This document shows positions 1 through 7,642 of a DNA stretch of 50,839 bases, piece by piece; position 1 is the first letter of the stretch; each line of letters begins with the position of its first letter. The DNA comes from an uncultured Granulosicoccaceae bacterium. Its GTDB lineage: Bacteria; Pseudomonadota; Gammaproteobacteria; Granulosicoccales; Granulosicoccaceae. A program made the position numbers and the translations under genes. Location: contig CALHOU010000013.1 of the NCBI GenBank assembly GCA_938035945.1, positions 1 to 50,839 of the forward strand, written 5' to 3'. The notes under the pieces are model-generated. The model worked only from the letters and a program-made list of their open reading frames with translations. It was not told the DNA's origin and did no database searches.

Positions 1-24
1 GCCCTAAGGCGCCATTTTTACTTC
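1..24. terminator. possible terminator cut by the window edge
   Basis: The first bases contain GCC-CTAA-GGC followed by GCC and a run of five T. If the base triplet before the window is GGC, this would be a 6-bp GC stem with a 4-base loop and a T tail, ending a plus-strand gene outside the window. It is truncated, so this cannot be confirmed. Confidence 0.3.
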
Positions 25-58
25 AATAGCCACCAAGTTAAAGTGACCTTGACGTTGC

Positions 59-1186
59 TTAGTTACGAGTAACAGTAATCTCTAACAATGCAGCTTCAGC
101 AGGAAAATCAAACTGTGGTGCTTCAGAACCTGCCTGACCCGGGTGAGCCATGATAGAACCATTCTCGTCATCACCAATGTTGCCGCCGTCTTCAATTGAT
201 GGACCGCCACAAGGTGGAACCCAATAGTTCAAGCTAAGTACATTGGTTTCTGAACCCGCATCGTATACCGGTGCAGTGAAAGTTTCCGATGCATCTGCAG
301 ACAAGGGTCGCGAGTCGATACCACTGAAACCGTCGTTAGTACAAACAACCATGGATACAACACTCAATACTTGATCAGGTGTTTCAAGATCTAGTGTAAT
401 GCTAGACGTGGCACCAGGCCCTAAAGCACCAGCTGGTTCTGGCGCCGCAACACCTGCCGCAGAAACAGTACCTGCTTCAACTTGCGCTAAAGCAAGAGCA
501 ACCAGTGGATCATTGTTGCCGTTTTCCGCGATTTCAATAATTTGATCGATTGCAGGTTGGCCAACTTCAAACAAACGAATGCCATTCTCGGCTGTTGGTG
601 CATTATGCAAAGCCACAACAGGCGGTGTCATTGGTTGAGATTCTGAAGTATTGCGAAACGAGATTGTGATCGTGCCAGCGTTTGGCAAAGTAGTGTCGAC
701 CAATTGTGCACGTAATTCACCAGGGGCATTCGCTTCGGTGTGTACGTTGACATAAAGATCACCGGCGGCGAAAGCTGCAATACCGGCAGCATCCAAGGTG
801 GCATCAGCCGGAGCTGTCCAAACTGTACCGTCTTCATTTGCATCAAGCGCGATCAAAACCGGACCAGCTTCGCCTGCCGCGCCGGCATGAATGTGCGCAG
901 CTGTTGGAACACCTGTGGTGCCAGATACTGTGACAGAACCTGCAAAAGCACCAGTGCTGCTATCCAACGAGAAACTACCTTCGCCCGAAGCGCCATCGAC
1001 ATTAGCTGGCGGTACAGTGCTGGTGCTGTCTAGCGCAACAGCGACTGAAGACAAGTTTGGGTTCAGTTCAGACGTATCGCCTGCGGCTGAATCTGAGTCA
1101 TCATTTGAACTACAAGCTGACAAAACTAAACTGACAGCAACGAGACTTGCAAACGCGCTCCTTTGAAGAATACGTTTTCTCATCAT
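59..1186 (-). CDS. CHRD and spondin-N domain lipoprotein
   Basis: This is a predicted outer-membrane or surface lipoprotein of 375 residues. A type II signal peptide ends in the lipobox LSAC with Cys25 as the lipid site, followed by a Ser/Asp-rich linker. Residues about 45-163 match a CHRD domain (AAHIHAG, then VNVHTEANAPGELRAQL). Residues about 170-330 match a spondin-N domain (ISFRNTS, PVVALHN, then repeated Ala/Glu/Gly segments). Both domains are usually extracellular and their bacterial role is not established. A strong GAGGAG ribosome site lies just upstream of the tandem ATG ATG start. The gene is divergent from diaminopropionate ammonia-lyase with about 260 bp between them. No partner gene suggests its function. 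Family assignment is confident; function is unknown. Confidence 0.85.
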   Translation of the reverse strand: MMRKRILQRSAFASLVAVSLVLSACSSNDDSDSAAGDTSELNPNLSSVAVALDSTSTVPPANVDGASGEGSFSLDSSTGAFAGSVTVSGTTGVPTAAHIHAGAAGEAGPVLIALDANEDGTVWTAPADATLDAAGIAAFAAGDLYVNVHTEANAPGELRAQLVDTTLPNAGTITISFRNTSESQPMTPPVVALHNAPTAENGIRLFEVGQPAIDQIIEIAENGNNDPLVALALAQVEAGTVSAAGVAAPEPAGALGPGATSSITLDLETPDQVLSVVSMVVCTNDGFSGIDSRPLSADASETFTAPVYDAGSETNVLSLNYWVPPCGGPSIEDGGNIGDDENGSIMAHPGQAGSEAPQFDFPAEAALLEITVTRN

Positions 1187-1449
1187 AGGTTTTTCTCCTC
1201 GATTATTATGTAATCGTAAATTTATGTGTTCGAAATAGTTGTTCGTACTGATCGTCGTACTGACATTAGCTACTGGTAGCTTCGGATCAGACGCGAATAA
1301 ACCAGTTTAGTTCAACACGAGAGAACATATTGGCAAGCAATGAGGCGCACGTCCAGTTAGGTGGTAGAAAGGTGTAGTGGGTTCTGGCTATATAAAAGAA
1401 GGCCATATTTGGTAATCTGACAGGGTTATTACCCGCCAGAGCAGACCTG
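1187..1449. other. divergent intergenic region
   Basis: This gap separates two divergent genes and must hold both promoters. The octamer CGTACTGA occurs twice within 20 bases near 1245-1262, and a TATATAA stretch near 1389 could be a -10 element for the rightward gene, but no convincing -35 box is spaced from it. I see no RNA gene here. Confidence 0.35.
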
Positions 1450-2664
1450 ATGCCTAATTCACTTATTAATATCGACGCGCCTACCCTTCACACCTTGAAT
1501 CAATTTAAGAACATCAAGCCCGTTGCCGACACAGACCCACTGGCGCCAAATCATTGCCAGCAAGCCCGTGATGCCATCGTGAAATGGCCAGGCTATACCA
1601 CCACTCCATTGATTTGTCTGACAAAGCTGGCTGAGCAGGTGGGTGTTCAAAGCATTTACATTAAAGATGAAGCTCCGCGATTTGGCTTGGGTAGTTTTAA
1701 GGCTCTGGGTGGTGCCTATGCCGTTTCAGTTCTACTAATGAAGCACTTGAGCAACAAATTGGGTCGATCTGTGACCCTGCAGGATTTGTCGAATCCGGAT
1801 TATAAGTCTCATATAAACGAGATCACCGTGACTTGTGCCACCGATGGCAACCACGGGCGATCAGTGGCCTGGGGTGCGCAACAGTTTGGCTGCCCGTGCA
1901 TCATTTTCATTCATGCCGAGGTGAGCGAAGGAAGAAAAGCCGCGATCGAACAATATGGCGCAAGCGTACAAAGAATCGAGGGCAACTACGACGATTCTGT
2001 ACGCATCGCAGATGAAGAAGCTAAAAAGCACAACCGCATCGTCGTATCGGATACGTCCTACCCTGGCTACACCGACATTCCAGCTGATGTGATGCGCGGT
2101 TACACGGTGCTGGCAGATGAGGCTTTAGATCAAATGGGTGAACAGGCGCCAACGCATGTATTCTTGCAAGGCGGTGTGGGCGGATTTGCAGCAGCCATAA
2201 CCCGACGAGTGCGCGATCGCAGCAATGACGCTCAACCACGCATAACCATTGTTGAGCCTGACCAAGCCGCGTGTATTTATGAAAGCATCAAAGCCGGTAA
2301 GCCAGTAGCTGTGCACGGAGACTTGGCTACCATCATGGCAGGGCTTGCCTGTGGTGAGGTGTCCATTATCGCGTTCAATACATTGCTCAATGAAATTGAT
2401 GATGTGTTAGTGATACCGGACGAGACAGCCATTTCAACAATGCAGTTTTTAGCCAAGGGCGCAAGCGGTGATACACCCATGGTTTCTGGCGAATCAGGTG
2501 TGACGGGCTTATCCGGTTTGTTGCTGGCAAAAGCCAACACGGCGTTGGCAGACACCATGGGTTTGAATAGCGATAGCCGTATTTTGGTGATCAGTACAGA
2601 AGGTGCAACCGATCCGGTTGTATTTGAAGAGCTTGTGGGTATGCCTGCGCATGAGGTAGCTTGA
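1450..2664 (+). CDS. dpaL: diaminopropionate ammonia-lyase
   Basis: This is a cytoplasmic fold-type II PLP enzyme that converts 2,3-diaminopropionate to pyruvate and two ammonia. The length of 404 residues is typical of the YgeX/DpaL family. The PLP lysine lies in GLGSFKALGG (Lys84), and the phosphate-binding glycine loop is LQGGVGG near residue 240. The N-terminal FGLGSFK and the CATDGNHGR segment are family hallmarks that separate it from ordinary threonine dehydratases. The ATG start follows the divergent promoter region. The next gene, an EamA exporter on the same strand, begins 26 bp later and may be co-transcribed, which would fit amino-acid efflux or uptake balance. No regulator lies nearby. 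Alternative assignment is a generic threonine dehydratase-like enzyme, which I think less likely. Confidence 0.9.
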   Translation: MPNSLINIDAPTLHTLNQFKNIKPVADTDPLAPNHCQQARDAIVKWPGYTTTPLICLTKLAEQVGVQSIYIKDEAPRFGLGSFKALGGAYAVSVLLMKHLSNKLGRSVTLQDLSNPDYKSHINEITVTCATDGNHGRSVAWGAQQFGCPCIIFIHAEVSEGRKAAIEQYGASVQRIEGNYDDSVRIADEEAKKHNRIVVSDTSYPGYTDIPADVMRGYTVLADEALDQMGEQAPTHVFLQGGVGGFAAAITRRVRDRSNDAQPRITIVEPDQAACIYESIKAGKPVAVHGDLATIMAGLACGEVSIIAFNTLLNEIDDVLVIPDETAISTMQFLAKGASGDTPMVSGESGVTGLSGLLLAKANTALADTMGLNSDSRILVISTEGATDPVVFEELVGMPAHEVA

Positions 2665-2690
2665 AAATGCGTGCATAGACAACCGGCACA

Positions 2691-3557
2691 ATGAGCCTGA
2701 CAAAAGCGGCGCCCATTATATTTTTACTGCTTTGGTCGGGCGGCTTTACCGTTGCCAAAGTAGGTATACACGATGCCGATCCACTGACTCTGCTCGCATT
2801 ACGTTACGCCTGTGTTGTCGTCATCATTTTTCCATTGTGTTTGTTGTTTAAGCCGGCACTACCAGAGAGCAAACGTGAATGGCTGCATATTGCGTTCGTT
2901 GGCTTACTGATTCAAGTCATCTACTTTGGCACGGCATACAAAGCGTTTGACGCAGGCGCATCGGCGGGCGCAGTTGCATTAATAACCAGCTTACAACCCA
3001 TATTTGTGGCACTCATTATTCCTTTATTGTCGGATGAAACGGTTAACCGACGCACCTGGATTGGCCTACTCCTCGGCTTGATCGGTTCAGCGATAGTGAT
3101 CGTTGCGAACTCAGGCGTGCAACTCACCAGCACCATTGCATTGATGTTTTCAGTCTCAGCGTTAATTGCCATTACTGCCGGTACCGTATGGGAAAAGCGT
3201 TTTGGTGTAAGCCAACATCCACTTATCACAAACCTTGTGCAATACCTGGTTGGCACTGCGTGCTTATTACCCCTGGCGTACTTTACCGAATCAATGTCGA
3301 TAAACTGGACGCCCTCGTTCGGCTTGGCCTTGTTTTATCTCGTCGTATGCAACTCGATTCTGGCCATTAGTCTTTTAATCATGATGATTAGAAACGGTGA
3401 GGCGACCAAGGTATCGGCTTTGTTTTTTCTCGTGCCTCCGATGTCGGCTTTTCTGGCCTGGATTTTTATCGATGAAACAATGGCCCCTGCAGCGTGGAGT
3501 GGTATGTTGGTGGCAGCGACAGGTGTATGGCTTGTCAGCCGCAGAGTCAGCCCTTGA
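2691..3557 (+). CDS. EamA/DMT-family transporter
   Basis: This is an inner-membrane permease of the drug/metabolite transporter superfamily, probably exporting a small metabolite or amino acid. The 288 residues form about ten hydrophobic helices arranged as two EamA repeats of roughly 140 residues. The first repeat begins LLLWSGGFTVAKVGI, a common start for this family, and the second begins after VWEKRFG near residue 165. It sits 26 bp behind the diaminopropionate ammonia-lyase gene on the same strand, suggesting an operon, but the substrate cannot be read from sequence. Nothing unusual is visible in length or composition. Confidence 0.85.
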   Translation: MSLTKAAPIIFLLLWSGGFTVAKVGIHDADPLTLLALRYACVVVIIFPLCLLFKPALPESKREWLHIAFVGLLIQVIYFGTAYKAFDAGASAGAVALITSLQPIFVALIIPLLSDETVNRRTWIGLLLGLIGSAIVIVANSGVQLTSTIALMFSVSALIAITAGTVWEKRFGVSQHPLITNLVQYLVGTACLLPLAYFTESMSINWTPSFGLALFYLVVCNSILAISLLIMMIRNGEATKVSALFFLVPPMSAFLAWIFIDETMAPAAWSGMLVAATGVWLVSRRVSP

Positions 3558-3690
3558 ATTTACGTAATGTAACCCCATGGTCTACGCAAAGTTCACGTAT
3601 CAACGCATAAAGTTTTACAGTTCAATCCTAAGTTGGCGTTGAGCTTGAATTATCATTGTTATATCAATTTAACCGAGTGAGGTATTTGCC

Positions 3691-4422
3691 ATGATGGGCA
3701 TGAATATGAGTTACATGCTGATGGTGATGTTGCCAGGCATGGTGCTATCAGGACTGGCGTCGATGATGGTAAAGCGAACGTTTGCGAAGTATGAAAACGT
3801 TGGCACACAACGCAATATGACTGGCGCCGAGGCTGCTAAACTTATGCTGGAACGCCAAGGCGTAACCGACTGCAAAATTGAAGCAGTATCCGGCCGTCTT
3901 AGTGATCACTACGACCCACGCGTAAAAACCTTGCGCTTGTCAGAACCGGTTTACAACGCGCGGTCTATTTCAGCCATTGGTGTGGCCTGTCACGAGGCCG
4001 GCCATGCATTGCAACATGCACAAAGCTACCCGTGGTTGAAAATGCGCTCCGCCTTAGTACCCGTTACTAGTTTGTCCAGCAAGATGTCAATGCCTGTCAT
4101 TATGTTGGGTGGGCTATTGTTGCAATTCGTGCCTGTGTTTGGCATGCCGGTTTTATTGCTGGGATGCGCCTTATTTGCGGTTGCAGCCACCTTCGCCGTG
4201 GTAACCCTGCCCGTTGAATGGGATGCAAGCAAGCGAGCTAAAACCGCCATGGTTGATGCGGGCATTGTGTCTCAATCCGAAGTCGGTGGTGCGGGCAGCG
4301 TATTAAATGCTGCATTTTTAACCTACTTGGCTGCTGCTATTACATCTATCATGACCATGCTTTATTACTTGCATCGCGCTGGTGTGCTGCAAAGAATACT
4401 CAGCGCATTGGCTCGTAGATAA
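3691..4422 (+). CDS. YugP-type membrane zinc metallopeptidase
   Basis: This is a membrane-bound neutral zinc peptidase of the YugP family. The zinc motif HEAGH is at residues 101-105 within GVACHEAGHALQHAQSYPW, the family signature. An N-terminal hydrophobic segment rich in Met and at least three further membrane segments (about residues 120-175 and 205-230) frame the catalytic region. The length of 243 is close to the family's usual 220-235. A GTGAGG ribosome site is placed about 8 bases before the ATG. The in vivo substrate of the family is unknown; a role in membrane protein quality control is inference. It is followed by a strong terminator, so the transcript ends here. Confidence 0.88.
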   Translation: MMGMNMSYMLMVMLPGMVLSGLASMMVKRTFAKYENVGTQRNMTGAEAAKLMLERQGVTDCKIEAVSGRLSDHYDPRVKTLRLSEPVYNARSISAIGVACHEAGHALQHAQSYPWLKMRSALVPVTSLSSKMSMPVIMLGGLLLQFVPVFGMPVLLLGCALFAVAATFAVVTLPVEWDASKRAKTAMVDAGIVSQSEVGGAGSVLNAAFLTYLAAAITSIMTMLYYLHRAGVLQRILSALARR

Positions 4423-4441
4423 CGCAAATAGATAACGCAAA
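4416..4441. repeat. 13-bp tandem duplication over a stop codon
   Basis: The unit TAGATAACGCAAA occurs twice back to back and covers the stop codon of the zinc peptidase gene. It looks like a recent slippage duplication with no evident function. Confidence 0.8.
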
Positions 4442-4463
4442 TAGCGATTCATCATAATTACAC

Positions 4464-4493
4464 AAAGGCTTCAATTTGATGAAGCCTTTTTTA
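4464..4493 (+). terminator. Rho-independent terminator
   Basis: A perfect 10-bp stem AAAGGCTTCA / TGAAGCCTTT with a six-base loop is followed by a short T run. It ends the transcript of the zinc peptidase gene and separates it from the short-chain dehydrogenase. Confidence 0.9.
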
Positions 4494-4555
4494 TTTCCGG
4501 GTTGGTGGCTTTTCTTATAGAATCGCCACACACGCACATCGTATTGGGGTAGCAA

Positions 4556-5302
4556 ATGAGAATGCAAGACAAGGTCGCCATCGTAACCGGTGGCGCATCC
4601 GGATTCGGTGAAGGCATTGTGCGTAAGTTCGTTAGCGAAGGCGCGCGTGTAGCCATAGTTGATATCAACATTGATGCAGCAAATAGGCTTGCCACGGAAC
4701 TCGGTGAGGCAACACTTGCTGTACAAACTGATGTCTCATCTTCAATCCAGGTAGCACAATTAAAAGACGCCACACTAAATGCGTTTGGTCGAATCGATAT
4801 TTTAGTCAATAACGCAGGCGTCACACATCAGCCAATGCCAATGGAAGAGGTTTCTGAGGCTGACTTCGACAAAGTGTTCGCGGTTAATGCCAAATCGGTT
4901 TTTTTATCTGCCAAACACATCATTCCCATCATGAAAGAACAAGGTGCTGGTGTTATTTTGAATGTGGCATCAACTGGTGGGGTGAGCCCGCGCCCACGAT
5001 TAAGTTGGTATAACGCATCGAAAGGCTGGATGATCACAGCAACACGCGGCATGGCGGTTGAGCTTGCGCCAATGAATATTCGCGTCAATGCCATTAATCC
5101 TGTCGCTGGGGAAACGCCTCTACTAAAATCTTTTATGGGTGAAGACACACCCGAAGTTCGACAGAAATTTTTATCGACCATACCTTTGGGGCGTTTTTCA
5201 ACACCCGACGATATGGGGAATGCGGCCTGTTACTTATGTTCTGATGAGGCGTCGATGGTGACCGGTGTTTGCATGGAAGTTGATGGTGGGAGATGTATTT
5301 AG
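4556..5302 (+). CDS. SDR-family oxidoreductase
   Basis: This is a cytoplasmic NAD(P)-dependent classical short-chain dehydrogenase/reductase of 248 residues. The cofactor motif TGGASGFGEG is at about residues 11-20, NNAG lies near residue 88, and the catalytic Ser and YxxxK (VASTGG and YNASK) lie near residues 140-160. The tail MVTGVCMEVDGG is the usual C-terminal motif. Asp at the end of beta-2 (VDINID) favours NAD over NADP. It is monocistronic, between a terminator and a 300-bp gap, so the substrate cannot be inferred. It resembles FabG-like and glucose dehydrogenase-like enzymes. Confidence 0.85.
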   Translation: MRMQDKVAIVTGGASGFGEGIVRKFVSEGARVAIVDINIDAANRLATELGEATLAVQTDVSSSIQVAQLKDATLNAFGRIDILVNNAGVTHQPMPMEEVSEADFDKVFAVNAKSVFLSAKHIIPIMKEQGAGVILNVASTGGVSPRPRLSWYNASKGWMITATRGMAVELAPMNIRVNAINPVAGETPLLKSFMGEDTPEVRQKFLSTIPLGRFSTPDDMGNAACYLCSDEASMVTGVCMEVDGGRCI

Positions 5303-5497
5303 GCCGTCCAGATGATTACAGAACGTACGACTTAACTATTGTCTAGGACTAGCTTTTAGTACAAGAATTGGCACTAATTAATGAATATTGGTGCCTACGT
5401 TCATGCAATAAGCATTGACCATTCGCTCAATTCGTAGCTTTTGTCTCTATGGGTTCAATATTTGCGCCAAGTCATACTGCCTAACGAAAGTCGAGTT
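5303..5497. other. intergenic region before the speD leader ORF
   Basis: I see no RNA gene, terminator or convincing promoter in these 195 bases. They precede a short ORF and speD and must contain the promoter for the polyamine block if it is transcribed on its own. Confidence 0.4.
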
Positions 5498-5605
5498 ATG
5501 CAATCAGCGCTTGTGTTAACACCTTTTTTTATGTCAAATAGTGTTCCACTCAAGGATGAGCAATCCCAATGGGATGAGAAAACCCAATGGCCAAGTGCAA
5601 AGTAA
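5498..5605 (+). CDS. possible 35-codon leader ORF before speD
   Basis: An ATG at 5498 opens 35 codons (MQSALVLTPFFMSNSVPLK, then an imperfect repeated hexapeptide) and stops at TAA five bases before the speD ATG at 5611. Residues 20-31 are two copies of a six-residue unit, DEQSQW and DEKTQW. The close spacing would allow translational coupling to speD. No strong ribosome site precedes either possible ATG (5498 or 5531), so it may be chance. No homologue is recognised. Confidence 0.3.
   Translation: MQSALVLTPFFMSNSVPLKDEQSQWDEKTQWPSAK
5555..5590. repeat. 18-bp tandem repeat upstream of speD
   Basis: Two adjacent 18-base units, GATGAGCAATCCCAATGG and GATGAGAAAACCCAATGG, match at 16 of 18 positions. 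The unit is a whole number of codons in the short leader ORF. Confidence 0.8.
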
Positions 5606-5610
5606 GTAGA

Positions 5611-6129
5611 ATGAGCGAAATCATTAGAAAAATGGATCCTGATCGCCACGAGCAAAATGCACAAGAACGCAAGTCTTGGCCAATACATTCCGACACACAT
5701 GCGGCGAAGGACCACTTCAAACAAGAACATGGTTTTGCCTTTGCAGGCCGGCACTTACTACTCGATTGCTGGAATGCGTCGAACCTGGACGATCTGAATC
5801 TCATAGAACAGGCACTGCGCGACGCGGTTGATGAGACAGGTGCTACCCTATTGCACATTCATTTGCATCACTTCACACCCAATGGAGGCGTTTCCGGTGT
5901 TGCGGTTTTGGCCGAATCACACATCAGTATTCACACATGGCCCGAGCGGGATTTCGCCGCATTGGACATATTTATGTGTGGTGACACCGATCCAGAACGA
6001 GCAATACCCGTTTTTAAAGATGCATTTCGAACCAATCATATCGATGTCAATGAACATATGCGCGGGCGGCAAATTACCGACATGTCGCCACGCTCTAGCA
6101 ATGACAAAGATTTTCAACTAGAAACTTGA
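5611..6129 (+). CDS. speD: S-adenosylmethionine decarboxylase proenzyme
   Basis: This pyruvoyl enzyme decarboxylates AdoMet to supply the aminopropyl donor for spermidine. With the ATG at 5611 it has 172 residues. The self-processing site is Glu102-Ser103 in AESHISIHTWPE, where Ser103 becomes the pyruvoyl group; the catalytic Cys lies in DIFMCGD, and HHFTPNGGVSG is also conserved. The roughly 40-residue N-terminal extension is longer and more polar than in the short Bacillus-type enzyme. An alternative ATG at 5587 would add eight residues and overlap the preceding short ORF. It leads a cluster with a GNAT protein, a lipoprotein and a membrane aminopropyltransferase, so decarboxylated AdoMet is probably used by the latter. 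Confidence 0.9.
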   Translation: MSEIIRKMDPDRHEQNAQERKSWPIHSDTHAAKDHFKQEHGFAFAGRHLLLDCWNASNLDDLNLIEQALRDAVDETGATLLHIHLHHFTPNGGVSGVAVLAESHISIHTWPERDFAALDIFMCGDTDPERAIPVFKDAFRTNHIDVNEHMRGRQITDMSPRSSNDKDFQLET

Positions 6130-6142
6130 GCTGATTTGTAGC

Positions 6143-6952
6143 ATGAAAATGTTGAGGCCAATGCAAGCCGCCGACATCGACGCTGTTGTCGATGTGATCG
6201 ACTCACACGACGATGACGATGCAGCCGAAGCACGTGTGTCGTTTGAGGCCAACGGTGGCATCGAAGACCAATACGTGCTCGAACAGGCTGGGCGCATCAT
6301 AGGCGTCACCGGCTACGCCACACCGCCCGGCTGTGATCAAACGCACTGGCTGAGCTGGACTTACGTACACGATGACTTTTGCGACCAGGGTTTGGGGCGG
6401 CAAATGATCACCGAACTTATCGACCACTTGCGCGATCAGGGTGGTAGAAAACTGTTCATCAAAGTCAGTGACTATGCCGAAAAAGACGATGCTGGCAACA
6501 AGGTGTGTATCTATGCAGCCGCCTTACACCTGTACAAATCGCTTGGCTTCACTGAAGAAATCGTGCTCAACGACTACTACGACGATGGCGAATCCATGAC
6601 TATTCTTGGCATGCGGATTGCGACGGCTAATTCAGCAGATGCAAGTGGCCCTGTCATCACGGCTGAGAAGCCGAAAGTGCAATTTAATTCGATCTTCGAG
6701 ATCTCTGAAACCGACGATTCGTACAGTTTCGGTTGGCACGCAGACGCAAAGCGTCAATTCGACGTAGCTGATGTAAAACTGGGAGTAGAAGATGTACAGA
6801 ACCGCGATGGGCGTGCCGTATTTCTCTCTTTCCCACACAATTATGAACAAATAGCGGATACACTTCTAACAGCAGGGTTTTCCTTTGCGGGCATGCTGGA
6901 AGACTACTTTGAAGATGGTATTCACGAAAAACACTTTGTATACACCATCTAA
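6143..6952 (+). CDS. double GNAT-like N-acetyltransferase
   Basis: Residues 1-155 form a GNAT acetyltransferase domain: RPMQAADIDAVVDVI at the start, the acetyl-CoA loop DQGLGRQM near residue 85, and LYKSLGFTEE near residue 135. The remaining part, residues about 175-269, ends in LLTAGFSFAGMLEDYFEDG, which parallels LYKSLGFTEEIVLNDYYDDG of the first domain; it looks like a second, degenerate GNAT C-terminal half without a clear acetyl-CoA loop. The protein is acidic and cytoplasmic. It starts 13 bp after speD, so polyamine acetylation is a reasonable inference, but a peptide or amino-acid substrate is equally possible. Confidence 0.75.
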   Translation: MKMLRPMQAADIDAVVDVIDSHDDDDAAEARVSFEANGGIEDQYVLEQAGRIIGVTGYATPPGCDQTHWLSWTYVHDDFCDQGLGRQMITELIDHLRDQGGRKLFIKVSDYAEKDDAGNKVCIYAAALHLYKSLGFTEEIVLNDYYDDGESMTILGMRIATANSADASGPVITAEKPKVQFNSIFEISETDDSYSFGWHADAKRQFDVADVKLGVEDVQNRDGRAVFLSFPHNYEQIADTLLTAGFSFAGMLEDYFEDGIHEKHFVYTI

Positions 6953-6991
6953 CGCAATCCACACTCATCGCAACCGGAAAAGGAATCAACG

Positions 6992-7555
6992 ATGAAAAAA
7001 TTCAAACTCTCAACGGCTATCGCCGCACTGGTGTCCTCTCTTTCAATCATGCTGATCGGTTGTGGCGGCGGTGGCACCCCTGTCCCTGACCTTGATCAAG
7101 CCTTGAATATCGCAGCCGACTCTCTGATTCAATTCGAAACCAGCGATGCTGACATCAGCGAACAAAACGCAATGGAAGAATTCGCGACGGTCTACACGAA
7201 TAACTTGAATGCTGCACAACCAGCGATTCACACAGGCCCGGTAGCGGTTGCTCCACAAGAAGATGGTTCGTTTTCTGTGTTCGACGATAAGAACAGCAAC
7301 AAGCTTTCCGACAGCGGCGAAAATGAACTGTTCAAAGTTGAGGTAGACGAAGTCAACGGCAGACTTGTCGCGTCGGCTGAAAGCTATGTGCGTGATCGCG
7401 GATTTTCTGGTGGCGGTCTGCTCATGGGTTACTTGATCGGTAGTATGCTTGGTCGTCAACGCACGGCAGGCGCCAATCCGGCAGCCAAAAAAGCGTCTCC
7501 GAAAATGTCTGCCAAGCAACGCGCAGGCTCAGGTAGCCACTCGCGAGGCAAGTAG
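6992..7555 (+). CDS. small lipoprotein of the polyamine cluster
   Basis: This 187-residue protein has a lipoprotein signal peptide with lipobox LIGC (Cys24) followed by four glycines. The mature part is an acidic domain to about residue 130 (it includes FDDKNSNKLSDSGENELFKVEVDEVNG in the genome, with a DxNxxxxxxDxGE calcium-loop-like pattern). A glycine-rich hydrophobic stretch GGGLLMGYLIGSMLG lies near residue 140, then a basic Ser/Lys tail. An AAGGA ribosome site precedes the ATG. I do not recognise the family. Its position between the GNAT gene and a membrane aminopropyltransferase suggests an envelope role linked to polyamines; that is inference. Confidence 0.7.
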   Translation: MKKFKLSTAIAALVSSLSIMLIGCGGGGTPVPDLDQALNIAADSLIQFETSDADISEQNAMEEFATVYTNNLNAAQPAIHTGPVAVAPQEDGSFSVFDDKNSNKLSDSGENELFKVEVDEVNGRLVASAESYVRDRGFSGGGLLMGYLIGSMLGRQRTAGANPAAKKASPKMSAKQRAGSGSHSRGK

Positions 7556-7612
7556 TTTTCTAAGCATTTTTGCCTGTACCTAGTCGATTGTACTAAGCTA
7601 CATGTTATAACT

Positions 7613-7637
7613 AACGCCCTCTACTAGAGGGCGTTTT
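7613..7637 (+). terminator. hairpin terminator, possibly attenuating the next gene
   Basis: AACGCCCTCTA and TAGAGGGCGTT form an 11-base inverted repeat (effective stem about 9-10 bp) followed by TT. It has the form of an intrinsic terminator ending the lipoprotein transcript. It lies only six bases before the GTG start of the aminopropyltransferase, and AGAGGG in its right arm is the only visible ribosome site for that gene. Confidence 0.75.
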
Positions 7638-7642
7638 GCATT

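Noticed and set aside
5455..5754. 99-codon minus-strand frame over the speD start
   Set aside because: It is antisense to the well-supported speD gene and its Cys/Phe-rich sequence has no family pattern.
7043..7519. 158-codon minus-strand frame over the lipoprotein
   Set aside because: It is a mirror of the lipoprotein gene, which has a signal peptide, lipobox and ribosome site.
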